60,179 nt of DNA from Chitinophaga pinensis. GTDB taxonomy: Bacteria; Bacteroidota; Bacteroidia; Flavobacteriales_D; Crocinitomicaceae. The stretch covers positions 1 to 60,179 of the forward strand of contig CAMAZP010000019.1 in assembly GCA_945863605.1 (NCBI GenBank), written 5' to 3'. The translations under genes were made by a program, and so were the position numbers. How positions within the stretch are numbered: the stretch's first letter is position 1; each line of letters opens with the position of its first letter. Below are positions 27,120 to 34,984 of this stretch, piece by piece. Under the pieces are notes generated by a model that was not told the DNA's origin, ran no database searches, and saw only the letters and a list, made by a program, of their open reading frames with translations.

Positions 27120-27990
27120 ATTGAGAGTGATTATAGAAAAGGGAAAACAGCCTTGAGCCAGCGTTGGATAAAAACGAGGAAACACGTAGCTCGACGGAGT
27201 GTTTCCGAAGTTGTGCGCGCGAGCCGACAGCGAGTTGAGAGAAGGTGGGAGACGAAGAGTTGCGACGACAGGAAGCAACGGGAGACGACCTATGCAGTAT
27301 GCACAAGGGTCTGGCGGAGTTTTTGATTTTTAGCGTGGATGGAAAAACAAGCGGTTGAGGAACGAAACTGCTTGGTGTGTTGCATAAGCGCATTGTGAAA
27401 TGGAGCAAAGCAAGGGAGAGCTACAATGGGCTTGATGCAAATGGCAAAAGCAAGGCTGATGTGCATTGCTTGTGGGAGGACATCAGTCTTGCTGTGTGGT
27501 GTGAGTGAATTCTACTGAAAATGAGGGCGCCGTAGGTATCAGCTTGCGTACCGAAAGGCAGACTCATTGAAGTTGAATGAACGGTGGACTCAAAAACTGT
27601 GACAGACCCGAAGCCTGAACGATATAGCAGGCGAGCATAACCCAAGTAGCGACAGACCCCCAGCAAACAAAAAGTGAGTGAGAGCGGAGAGAGCGCGGGA
27701 CTTGGAGGAACGAAGCCGAACGAACACCTTATTAGGGTCTGGGGGGATGAAATAGCTACGACTGACGACGCAGGACGAACAGGCGAGAAAAACGAGAGAA
27801 CAGCCGCATTGCCGAATTCTGAGGCAACGGCTAAGGAACGCTAAAAACAAGGGCGTTGAAAGGCAACCCTGCATTTATGCCTTGGATTTGACGGAACGCT
27901 TGTTATACCCTTGTTTTTACGTTTTTACGAAGCTGTGAGAACAAGAAGGAAGACCGCATACAACCTATTATTTTAGAGCGTATGCGATAC
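27120..27990 (+). ncRNA. Candidate large structured non-coding RNA (GC-rich block)
   Basis: About 0.9 kb with sharply raised GC (35 of 60 bases at 27181-27240 against 16 of 60 at 26941-27000) and no convincing ORF on either strand. Perfect or near-perfect stems are dense: GGAAACAC 27178-27185 with GTGTTTCC 27199-27206; GTTGC/GCAAC near 27260-27280; GCCTG/CAGGC near 27615-27635; AGCCG-CA-TTGCC 27802-27813 with GGCAA-CGGCT 27823-27832; AAAAACAAGGG 27843-27853 with CCCTTGTTTTT 27908-27918; AAGGCA/TGCCTT and GCGTT/AACGC nested inside; CGCATAC 27955-27961 with GTATGCG 27980-27986. CAGACCC and GGGTCTG each occur twice and could pair at long range. GC-rich islands in AT-rich genomes are a classic sign of structured RNA. 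Strand and ends are uncertain. A decayed transferred gene is the alternative. Confidence 0.45.
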
Positions 27991-28038
27991 AGGGTAATGA
28001 AATAAAATATGGACAAATAAAATCAATTCAATTTTAGT

Positions 28039-30195
28039 ATGAGAAGATTTTTTGGACTTATCGTTTTACTCATTTACTTTCAAGGTAGCTCACAAGTATT
28101 GAAAGACACCATTTGTAACGTTAATTTTTTTGTAGAAAATCAAAAAATAATTGTCAGCTATGATTTAATTTCTAAAAATGCAACAGATAGCTTTTTTGTT
28201 GATTTGAAAATCCATACTGAAAAATATTTACTACTTGCTGAATCAATAACAGGAGACATTAAAGTTACTGCAGGGAATGGGAAAAAGATTATTTGGAATG
28301 CAGAAGAGGATGGTTTTATTTTCGACGAGAATGTAAGTCTTGAAATTACTGCTCATCGAAAAATTCAAATCAATAAGAATAATCACATTATTAAATCTTT
28401 ACTAGTACCAGGTTTAGGAGATTATAAGATTAGAAATGGAAAACTACATTTTTTAACTAGTATTCTTGCTTATGGTTCACTTGGCTCTTCTATTTATTTC
28501 AATTCCGAATCATTAAATAATTATCAAGCTTATAAACAGGAATACGAATTAGAGAAAAGCAAAATGCTTTATGAAAAAGCGACTTTAAATCGGAATCTGA
28601 GTATTGCAAGTGCAGGAATTACAGCAACAGTTTGGGTAGTAGATTTTGCGCTCTTGAATTTGAGAATACGAAAAGTCAATAAGGATATAGAAAAAAGTAA
28701 GTATTACTATGAACTACAAAATCAAACGATAAACTATAAAACAGACAAAAAATATATCAATACTAAGTCCGACTTTGTTTTAGCCATAGAACAAGGAGAT
28801 AACTATTTTAAAGAAAACAACTTTAAAAAGGCGCTTGAATCTTATCAGCGAGGAAAGATATTAGCAAAAAGAAATTCTGAAAACTCACTTGTCGATGACA
28901 AAATTATCAGTACGCAACTAATCCTCGATAAAGAAGAAAAACTAAATGAAGAATTTGCAGGACATTTAAAATTGGCAACTGAATTTTTTAATGAAAAACA
29001 ACTAGAACAAAGTAAGGCTGAGTATAAGAAAGCATTAGATTTAAAACCGACAGATTCTTATGTGAAACAACAGCTAAACTTGATAGAACAATTAATTACC
29101 GAAGCGAATATTCAGATGCAATATAATGCTTTAATGGAAGAAGGAAATAAAGCCTTTAAAGGAAAGGAATATGAATTAGCTATTGCAAAATTTGAACAAG
29201 CCTTTATTCTTAAACCGAATGAAAATTACCCTCAAACTCAGATTTCAATTTGTCGTAAGCAATTAGAGATAATAGAAAAGCAAAAAGTACAATTTGAATT
29301 TGATTATACATTAAAAGAAGCAAATCAGTTGATTACAATTAGAAAGTATGAACAAGCTTTAGAAAAATTGAATCTTTGTCAAAATTTGATACCTTATGTG
29401 GAAGAGGTACAAAGGAAAATAGATTTTTGTAATCAAGAATTAGACAAAATTGAAATTCAAAAAAACAACGTAGCGTATAAAGAAGCAATATTAAATGCAG
29501 ATAAAGCTTGGGATAATAAAATGTATGACGATGCTTTGACTTATTATCGTGAAGCGCTTACATATAAATCGTATGAGAAATATCCTCAAGATAGGATAAA
29601 GAAAATAGAGGAAAAACTGAATGCTGAACTAGAAATAAATTCAGGCTCTGTAATGTCTAATGTTTATGAAAAATCAAAAAATGCTGTTTTTTATATAGAA
29701 ACACCTGATGGAACAGGAACAGGATTCTTTATATCATCAACAGGAATAGCAGTATCTTGTTATCACGTATTTGAAAATAATAATATTGCAGATTGTGAAA
29801 TTGTTTTACTTAATAAGGTAGTCTATAAAATTGAAAAAGTAATAGAGCGAAATAAGGATAAAGACTATATCGTTTTTAAAGTCAAAAAAGCAAATAGTAT
29901 TTTATTTGAATATTTACCTATTTGTAAAACAGAACCTAAACCACTCGAAGATGTTATTTCAATTGGTTATCCAGATGGGTTTTTCACTTCATTTCCTGAA
30001 AATGGAAAAGTAAATAATGTTTCTGATGATTTTATTTTCCATAATGCAAATATTACCTACGGAAATAGTGGAGGACCATTAATTAATTCAAAAGGAGAAG
30101 TAGTAGGAATAAACGCTGGAGGATTTGTTAAAACTGAAAAAGAGTATAAATATTCGACACGAATTACTTTACTAAATCTTAAGAGGTTTTTGTAG
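28039..30195 (+). CDS. Secreted TPR-repeat protein with C-terminal trypsin-like serine protease domain
   Basis: 718 aa. A signal peptide (residues 1-19) and a strand-rich N-domain (20-115) come first, then a DUF5683-like membrane hairpin (SLLVPGLGDYKIRNGKLHFL, then a second hydrophobic segment near 185-205), at least five TPR-like units (260-530; NFKKALESYQRGKILAK, EYELAIAKFEQAFILKP, MYDDALTYYREALTYKS) and a trypsin-like domain (545-718). The catalytic triad is visible: H in AVSCYHVFE, D in NKDKDYIVFKV, S in YGNSGGPLIN. It probably acts in the periplasm, anchored to the membrane. It lies immediately downstream of the GC-rich block. Substrate and role unknown. Confidence 0.8.
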   Translation: MRRFFGLIVLLIYFQGSSQVLKDTICNVNFFVENQKIIVSYDLISKNATDSFFVDLKIHTEKYLLLAESITGDIKVTAGNGKKIIWNAEEDGFIFDENVSLEITAHRKIQINKNNHIIKSLLVPGLGDYKIRNGKLHFLTSILAYGSLGSSIYFNSESLNNYQAYKQEYELEKSKMLYEKATLNRNLSIASAGITATVWVVDFALLNLRIRKVNKDIEKSKYYYELQNQTINYKTDKKYINTKSDFVLAIEQGDNYFKENNFKKALESYQRGKILAKRNSENSLVDDKIISTQLILDKEEKLNEEFAGHLKLATEFFNEKQLEQSKAEYKKALDLKPTDSYVKQQLNLIEQLITEANIQMQYNALMEEGNKAFKGKEYELAIAKFEQAFILKPNENYPQTQISICRKQLEIIEKQKVQFEFDYTLKEANQLITIRKYEQALEKLNLCQNLIPYVEEVQRKIDFCNQELDKIEIQKNNVAYKEAILNADKAWDNKMYDDALTYYREALTYKSYEKYPQDRIKKIEEKLNAELEINSGSVMSNVYEKSKNAVFYIETPDGTGTGFFISSTGIAVSCYHVFENNNIADCEIVLLNKVVYKIEKVIERNKDKDYIVFKVKKANSILFEYLPICKTEPKPLEDVISIGYPDGFFTSFPENGKVNNVSDDFIFHNANITYGNSGGPLINSKGEVVGINAGGFVKTEKEYKYSTRITLLNLKRFL

Positions 30196-30229
30196 AGAAT
30201 TAACTCAAATAGACATTTATTAATATATA

Positions 30230-33109
30230 CTAAGCAGCCTTATTAAACCCATTCACGAATGTTTCAACAAAAGCAATAATTTTATTGAGGATTCTGTCGC
30301 CAACGGTTTTGCGTTTTAGGATGGTTGGTTTTTCTCCTTCAATCAAATCTATGATTTCTTCTCTTAATGGTTCGCGCTCGGCAAATAGATAGTTTTCAAT
30401 TAGGAGTTCTGTTTTAGCTTCTGATAGGTTTTCTTCTTCCACCAATTGTTTGAATGCTTTGACTTGTTCAACATTCCAGAATTTTTCAAATTGGTCAGGT
30501 AATGTGTCGGTGTCTTCTATTTGTGGTAAACTTTCTAAAATGAAGCGCTCTATTAATTCTCGTTTACTTCTTAGGTTGGCTTCACCTGTGAGTAAATCAA
30601 TTATTTCTTTTTGTTTCTTGGCCTTATCTCCTTCTTCTGCATTTTTTAGGTTGGCTAATAATTTCAGAATGTACGTTACGTTGATTTCATCACGATGGAT
30701 TAGCTCTAATTCAAAATCTACATCTTCAAGAATTGATACTTTTTCTTTGGCAGTACCTGGTTTTACTTTTTCGTATAAGTCTAGGTATTTGCTTTTGTAA
30801 TCTTCAAATTGTTGTTCCTCCATATCAAGGTCTTCCAATTCAAAGTCTGAGAAGGTATTCAATACGTTTTTGATACGCATTAATTCACGGAATGCTTTTA
30901 TAAATTCTAACTCTTCTTCTTCATTGCGCAAATCATTTACACTGTCAACTGTAGGAGTAATTTCTAATAATATTTTGAAAGCTTCATTGAATTTTTTGAC
31001 ATAATCCTCATAGGGTTCCATAATGATAACGTCCTTTGCATCTTTATTAGAAAACAAAGCAATTGCTTGGTCTGTAAGGAATTTTAAGTTTCTAAAGACT
31101 ACTATGTTGCCTTGTGATTTTAAGTCGTTTAGAATACGGTTTGTGCGTGAATATGCTTGAATTAAACCGTGGTATTTCAGATTTTTATCAACGTACAATG
31201 TATTTAAACTTGGACTGTCAAATCCAGTTAAAAACATATTGACTACTAAAAGTATATCAATGTTCTTTTCTTTTACTTTTTTAGAAATGTCGTTGTAATA
31301 ATTGTAAAATAAAGTACTGTCTTTTGTTGAGAATTTGGAACCAAACATTAAGTTGTAATCTTCAATGAATTGATCTAACTTTTCTCTTGTATGTACATTT
31401 ACTCCATAAGCTGTTTTAGGTTCAGCAGCCATTCCAAATGTTTGTTCTTCTTCAAAGTCATTGACCATCATTCCATTTGCATCTTTGTCTTCTTCGTTAG
31501 TTCCATAACTGAATATGGTAGCTATTTTGAGGTTGTGTTGACCTGCTAATTTTTTTGATTGAAATAACTCGTAATACTTAATTAGAGAATCAACACTACT
31601 TACACAAAACATTGCTGTAAATTCTCTGCTGTGCGTTTTACGGTTATGGTTTGCAATGATGTAATCAGTGATTTTTTCTAAACGGATGGGCGAATCCATT
31701 AATTCTTTCACATCAATGTCTTCTACTTCAATATCTATTTCTGTTGCTGTTTCTTTTTGTCTGTATCGACCAACATATTCTACTGAAAACTTTAATACAT
31801 TTTCATCTTTGATTGCATCTGTTATAACGTACTTATGTAAACATTCTCCAAATAGTTCTGTTGTTGTGCGCTTTCCAAGTTCGTTTTTTACTGCGTTATC
31901 TGCAAATATTGGTGTGCCTGTGAAACCGAATAATTGAGTATTGTTAAAGAACGATTTTATTCTACTGTGTGTTTCTCCGAATTGGGAACGGTGGCATTCA
32001 TCAAAAATGAAGACAATTCTTTCATTTTTCAATTTGTCCATTCTAGCTAAATACTGCTTTTTACTTATTGCTGTATTTAATTTTTGAATTGTTGTAACAA
32101 TGAGTTTTGTATCGTCAGCAAATTGATTGACTAATGCATTTGTGTTGTCTGTTCCGTCAATGCTTCCTTTACTGAAGCTGTTAAATTCTTTGGTTGTTTG
32201 GTAATCTAAATCTTTTCTGTCGACTACAAACACTACTTTTTTTACTTGGGGCAAGTTCATTAATATTTGACTTGCTTTGAATGATGTTAGCGTTTTACCT
32301 GAACCTGTAGTGTGCCAGATATAACCGTTTTTGTTGGTGTTTTTTACAGTATCGATTAATGATTCTACGGCATAGTATTGATACGGACGCAAGACCATAA
32401 GAATCTTGTGGGTTTCGTTTAAAACGATGTATTTGCATATCATTTTAGATATGTTACAAGGTTCTAAAAAATCTGATGTGAAACCGTTTAAAATATTGGT
32501 TAAGCGATTGTTTTCTTTATCTGTCCAATAGAAAGTTTGTTTAAATGATTGGTGTCTGTTGTTGGCGTAGTATTTTGTATTGACTCCATTACTGATGATA
32601 AATATTTGAATGTATTGGAATAATGCAGAATTTGCACCGAATGAATGGCGCTGATAACGGTTGATTTGATTGAACGCTTCTTTTAATTCAAGACCTCTTC
32701 TTTTTAGTTCTATTTGAACCATAGGAAGACCGTTAATTAAAAGTGTGACATCGTATCTATTTTTGTAAGTACCCTCCATTGTTAATTGGTGAGTTACTTG
32801 GAATTGATTTTGACACCAATGTTCTGAATTGATAAATTCAAAATGAAGGTTATCTCCATTATCTCTAAGAATATGATGTTTTTTTTCTCTTAGAGTTTTC
32901 GCTTTTTCAAATACTGAACCTTTGCTTAAAATATTGAGAACTCTTTCAAATTCTTTATCTGAAAAAGTGATGTTATTGTGTTTTTCAAGTTGAGATTTTA
33001 GATTTGAAATTAAGTCTTTTTCGTCTTTTAATTGCACCAATCCATAATTCAACTTTTGAAGCTGCGCTACTAATTGTTCTTCAAGAATTTGTTCAGGTTG
33101 CTTAGCCAT
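30230..33109 (-). CDS. hsdR: Type I restriction enzyme, R subunit
   Basis: 959 aa. The N-terminal nuclease domain has the PD-(D/E)xK elements (YDVTLLINGLPMVQIELKRR); the SF2 translocase has Walker A (HTTGSGKTLTS), DECHRSQFG and FGFTGTP; then LVVNMFLTGFDSP, YSRTNR, and the C-terminal helical region that binds the methylase. Cleaves unmodified DNA after translocation as part of HsdR2M2S. It starts 3 bp after the Abi_2 stop (TAA-AAA-ATG), so it is translationally coupled to Abi_2 and separated from hsdMS by three cargo ORFs. The first 12 codons are copied at 34943-34978. Confidence 0.95.
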   Translation of the reverse strand: MAKQPEQILEEQLVAQLQKLNYGLVQLKDEKDLISNLKSQLEKHNNITFSDKEFERVLNILSKGSVFEKAKTLREKKHHILRDNGDNLHFEFINSEHWCQNQFQVTHQLTMEGTYKNRYDVTLLINGLPMVQIELKRRGLELKEAFNQINRYQRHSFGANSALFQYIQIFIISNGVNTKYYANNRHQSFKQTFYWTDKENNRLTNILNGFTSDFLEPCNISKMICKYIVLNETHKILMVLRPYQYYAVESLIDTVKNTNKNGYIWHTTGSGKTLTSFKASQILMNLPQVKKVVFVVDRKDLDYQTTKEFNSFSKGSIDGTDNTNALVNQFADDTKLIVTTIQKLNTAISKKQYLARMDKLKNERIVFIFDECHRSQFGETHSRIKSFFNNTQLFGFTGTPIFADNAVKNELGKRTTTELFGECLHKYVITDAIKDENVLKFSVEYVGRYRQKETATEIDIEVEDIDVKELMDSPIRLEKITDYIIANHNRKTHSREFTAMFCVSSVDSLIKYYELFQSKKLAGQHNLKIATIFSYGTNEEDKDANGMMVNDFEEEQTFGMAAEPKTAYGVNVHTREKLDQFIEDYNLMFGSKFSTKDSTLFYNYYNDISKKVKEKNIDILLVVNMFLTGFDSPSLNTLYVDKNLKYHGLIQAYSRTNRILNDLKSQGNIVVFRNLKFLTDQAIALFSNKDAKDVIIMEPYEDYVKKFNEAFKILLEITPTVDSVNDLRNEEEELEFIKAFRELMRIKNVLNTFSDFELEDLDMEEQQFEDYKSKYLDLYEKVKPGTAKEKVSILEDVDFELELIHRDEINVTYILKLLANLKNAEEGDKAKKQKEIIDLLTGEANLRSKRELIERFILESLPQIEDTDTLPDQFEKFWNVEQVKAFKQLVEEENLSEAKTELLIENYLFAEREPLREEIIDLIEGEKPTILKRKTVGDRILNKIIAFVETFVNGFNKAA

Positions 33110-33112
33110 TTT

Positions 33113-34057
33113 TTATTTCCAAAGAGGTTCGTTTTGCCAATTCAATAAATTATCTTCATCATCTGAAGGAATTCCCAAAAATTTGATTGGTACATTTGGA
33201 TACTTAGTAAATAAATTTTCAACTTTTTGACTCATTTTGTTGTTTGGATTAGCACGTAAAAGCATATATTTCAAAACACATAAAAAATAAAATACTCTTT
33301 TATTATTTTCAAATGGAATGCTAATCCAATTCCCTTTGGGTTTTAGTAATTTTTCAGGCTCAATAGCCAAATCCCTATTCCATAAACGATTGTGGTGAGC
33401 ACAAATATTTCTAACATAAGTTAATGTATGTAGCCAAGAGGTAAAAACGGTAGGGTGTACATCGAAAAAGTCAGCAATTCTTTTTTTATCAGCATTGTTT
33501 TTTAAACCCCTATAAATCCGAGAAAGTTCACCAATTGTCAATAACTCAAAACACATCCAACTAGGAGGATTTGCTGGTTTGGTATAATTTAGTTTATAAT
33601 GTTTAATAAATGTTTCAGGAGTACGAGCAGTTTTAGCTTTAGAAATAATAGTTTGAAAATCTGCAAATGGGTTGACTAAATTGCCGATTTTATTGTAATA
33701 AGGCGAAATAAATAGGTTTTGATTGTCTTGCCAATGACTGTCATTATAATGCAATGACATTTGGTAAACTAATTGAGTTCTGATTGCAACTTCAATTCTT
33801 TCTATACAATCAAAAACCAATAATCTAAGTTCTCTGTCAAATGAATAAGTTTCTATTATTTGGTCAAATGTCGTGTCTTTTTCAAATGTATCTTTTGTTT
33901 CTTGATAAGGCAAAAAATAGGCACTTAATCTGTAATAACTTATTTCTTGCAAATATGAAAGAGCCAAGGATTCATTGTCAATTACTAAGTTTCTACTTTT
34001 TAGTAAACTAATTTGGTTTGTAAAACTGAGTGGTATTTTATTATACACTTTACTCAT
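33113..34057 (-). CDS. Abi_2 (AbiD/AbiF) family HEPN-type abortive infection protein
   Basis: 314 aa. Family blocks are visible: YLQEISYYRLSAYFLPYQ, FDRELRLLVFDCIERIEVAI, PSWMCFELLTIGELSRIYRG and TYVRNICAHHNRLWNRDL. R216-N-I-C-A-H221 is the Rx4H motif of HEPN ribonucleases. Abi_2 proteins stop phage growth, most likely by cutting RNA. The gene sits between hsdS and hsdR in a restriction operon and is preceded by a TACTTTTG promoter box and two tandem hairpins (34077-34184), with the last hairpin 20 bp from the start codon. Recent work, as I recall it, links some AbiF-like toxins to adjacent RNA antitoxins; this layout fits. Confidence 0.9.
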   Translation of the reverse strand: MSKVYNKIPLSFTNQISLLKSRNLVIDNESLALSYLQEISYYRLSAYFLPYQETKDTFEKDTTFDQIIETYSFDRELRLLVFDCIERIEVAIRTQLVYQMSLHYNDSHWQDNQNLFISPYYNKIGNLVNPFADFQTIISKAKTARTPETFIKHYKLNYTKPANPPSWMCFELLTIGELSRIYRGLKNNADKKRIADFFDVHPTVFTSWLHTLTYVRNICAHHNRLWNRDLAIEPEKLLKPKGNWISIPFENNKRVFYFLCVLKYMLLRANPNNKMSQKVENLFTKYPNVPIKFLGIPSDDEDNLLNWQNEPLWK

Positions 34058-34064
34058 AAGGCTA

Positions 34065-34190
34065 TTAAAAGAGAAAACCTCCTAAGTGTGCATCGTGGAG
34101 AGGCAAAGGAGGTGTATTATTGTTAGTAAAATACTGTTCAAAAAGAAAGACCTGTGAGCTGATCTTACGGGAAGCAACGCAGGTACTGTT
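34065..34190 (-). ncRNA. Tandem two-hairpin RNA upstream of Abi_2 (putative RNA antitoxin)
   Basis: Read on the minus strand there are two units, each a short stem closing a 25-nt loop and followed by a pyrimidine/U tract. Unit 1: ACCTG/CAGGT (34180-34184 and 34150-34154). Unit 2: ACCTCC/GGAGGT (34108-34113 and 34077-34082). The loops share TTGC(T/C)TC(C/T)C, then GAT and an ending CT(C/T)A. The fifth pair is G-C in one unit and C-G in the other, i.e. compensatory. The box TACTTTTG (plus-strand 34195-34202) would start transcription right before unit 1. The repeat between promoter and toxin gene resembles the RNA antitoxin repeats of type III-like systems. Confidence 0.6.
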
Positions 34191-34194
34191 ATTA

Positions 34195-34202
34195 CAAAAG
34201 TA
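34195..34202 (-). promoter_or_regulatory. -7 box of the hairpin RNA/Abi_2/hsdR transcript
   Basis: TACTTTTG on the minus strand, a perfect TAnnTTTG box 10 bp upstream of the first hairpin. A -33 TTTG at 19 bp is not evident. The same octamer occurs at 44851-44858 before the sRNA candidate. Confidence 0.5.
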
Positions 34203-34326
34203 AAAAATCTAAGCATAAGTTGTATTAATTATTGATGAACGGTTTAAAATAATGATAAACGGCACTCTCATAATTATTAAATGATTTGACGAAATAAGAA
34301 ACTCTTTTTCCACTTCTAAAATACTA

Positions 34327-34800
34327 CTATTTTTTTATTGTATAGTAGCCGTCTAAAAATCCTTCGATGTAATTGTGAAGACTATTATAATCTTGGCTCA
34401 CTGCACTACAAACACATTTTTCAACGGCATAAGCACTTAATTTTTCATCACCTAAAACATAGTAATATTCATCGTCTTCCTCAATCAGTTCGTGCTTGTT
34501 AAGGTCGATTAAGAAGTAATAGTTATATAAATTAGCTATTGTATTGCGATAAAGATATTCTAGTTTGTGAATCAAATCATCTTGATAAATACCATTAAAA
34601 GCTATATCTCTATCATATAGTTTAGCTGAATAATTTAAAATAACTCTATCCCAAAATATATGCTCCTTCTTTTTTACTATACTTTTTAAGTCTTGGTATT
34701 GATTCGTTTCTTCCAGAGGACAATCTAAAATCTTATTAGGTTTTATCAAAGGAATAACATTTTTTAAAAAATCTTCAAAAGCCGTATCGGTTAAATTCAT
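34327..34800 (-). CDS. Hypothetical protein inside the restriction operon
   Basis: 157 aa, acidic and helical with many aromatic residues (YRNTIANLYNYYFLIDLNKH, EDDEYYYVLGDEKLSAYAVE). No signal peptide and no recognised domain. It occupies the second cargo slot with Abi_2, between the chimeric hsdR/hsdS ORF and the Abi RNA. Small size and acidity would suit an inhibitor or antitoxin, but that is a guess from context only. Confidence 0.6.
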   Translation of the reverse strand: MNLTDTAFEDFLKNVIPLIKPNKILDCPLEETNQYQDLKSIVKKKEHIFWDRVILNYSAKLYDRDIAFNGIYQDDLIHKLEYLYRNTIANLYNYYFLIDLNKHELIEEDDEYYYVLGDEKLSAYAVEKCVCSAVSQDYNSLHNYIEGFLDGYYTIKK

Positions 34801-34843
34801 AATAGTGTATTAAAAGTTGTTTTTAAACTTAACAAAATAGTTG

Positions 34844-34978
34844 CTACAAAAATCCCTTTTTCCAATTCTCAGTAATTTCTATCTGAAGCTGACAATGATT
34901 TATTTTAATATCCAACTCAAAAAGGAAATTGGCGATTTTGGTTTGTTCTTCGAGAATTTGTTCAGGTTGTTTTGCCAT
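34844..34978 (-). pseudogene. Chimeric hsdR-start/hsdS-end mini ORF (recombination scar)
   Basis: 44 codons from ATG 34976-34978. The first 12 (MAKQPEQILEEQ) equal the start of HsdR; from EQTKIANFL onward the sequence equals the HsdS C-terminus at 36112-36240 (KINHCQLQIE, TENWKKG). The join is at the shared EQ codons. The frame stops at TAG where HsdS has CAG, yet the next codons still match HsdS to its TAA (QLFC). It marks the junction of a tandem duplication of the hsdS-hsdR intergenic slot. Confidence 0.8.
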
Positions 34979-34984
34979 TTTGAT

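Noticed and set aside
27114..27874. Frames of 70-94 codons in the GC-rich block on both strands
   Set aside because: Composition is unlike the other genes, Arg/Ser-rich, with no start context or domain; GC-rich DNA has few stop codons by chance, and the stems explain the region better.
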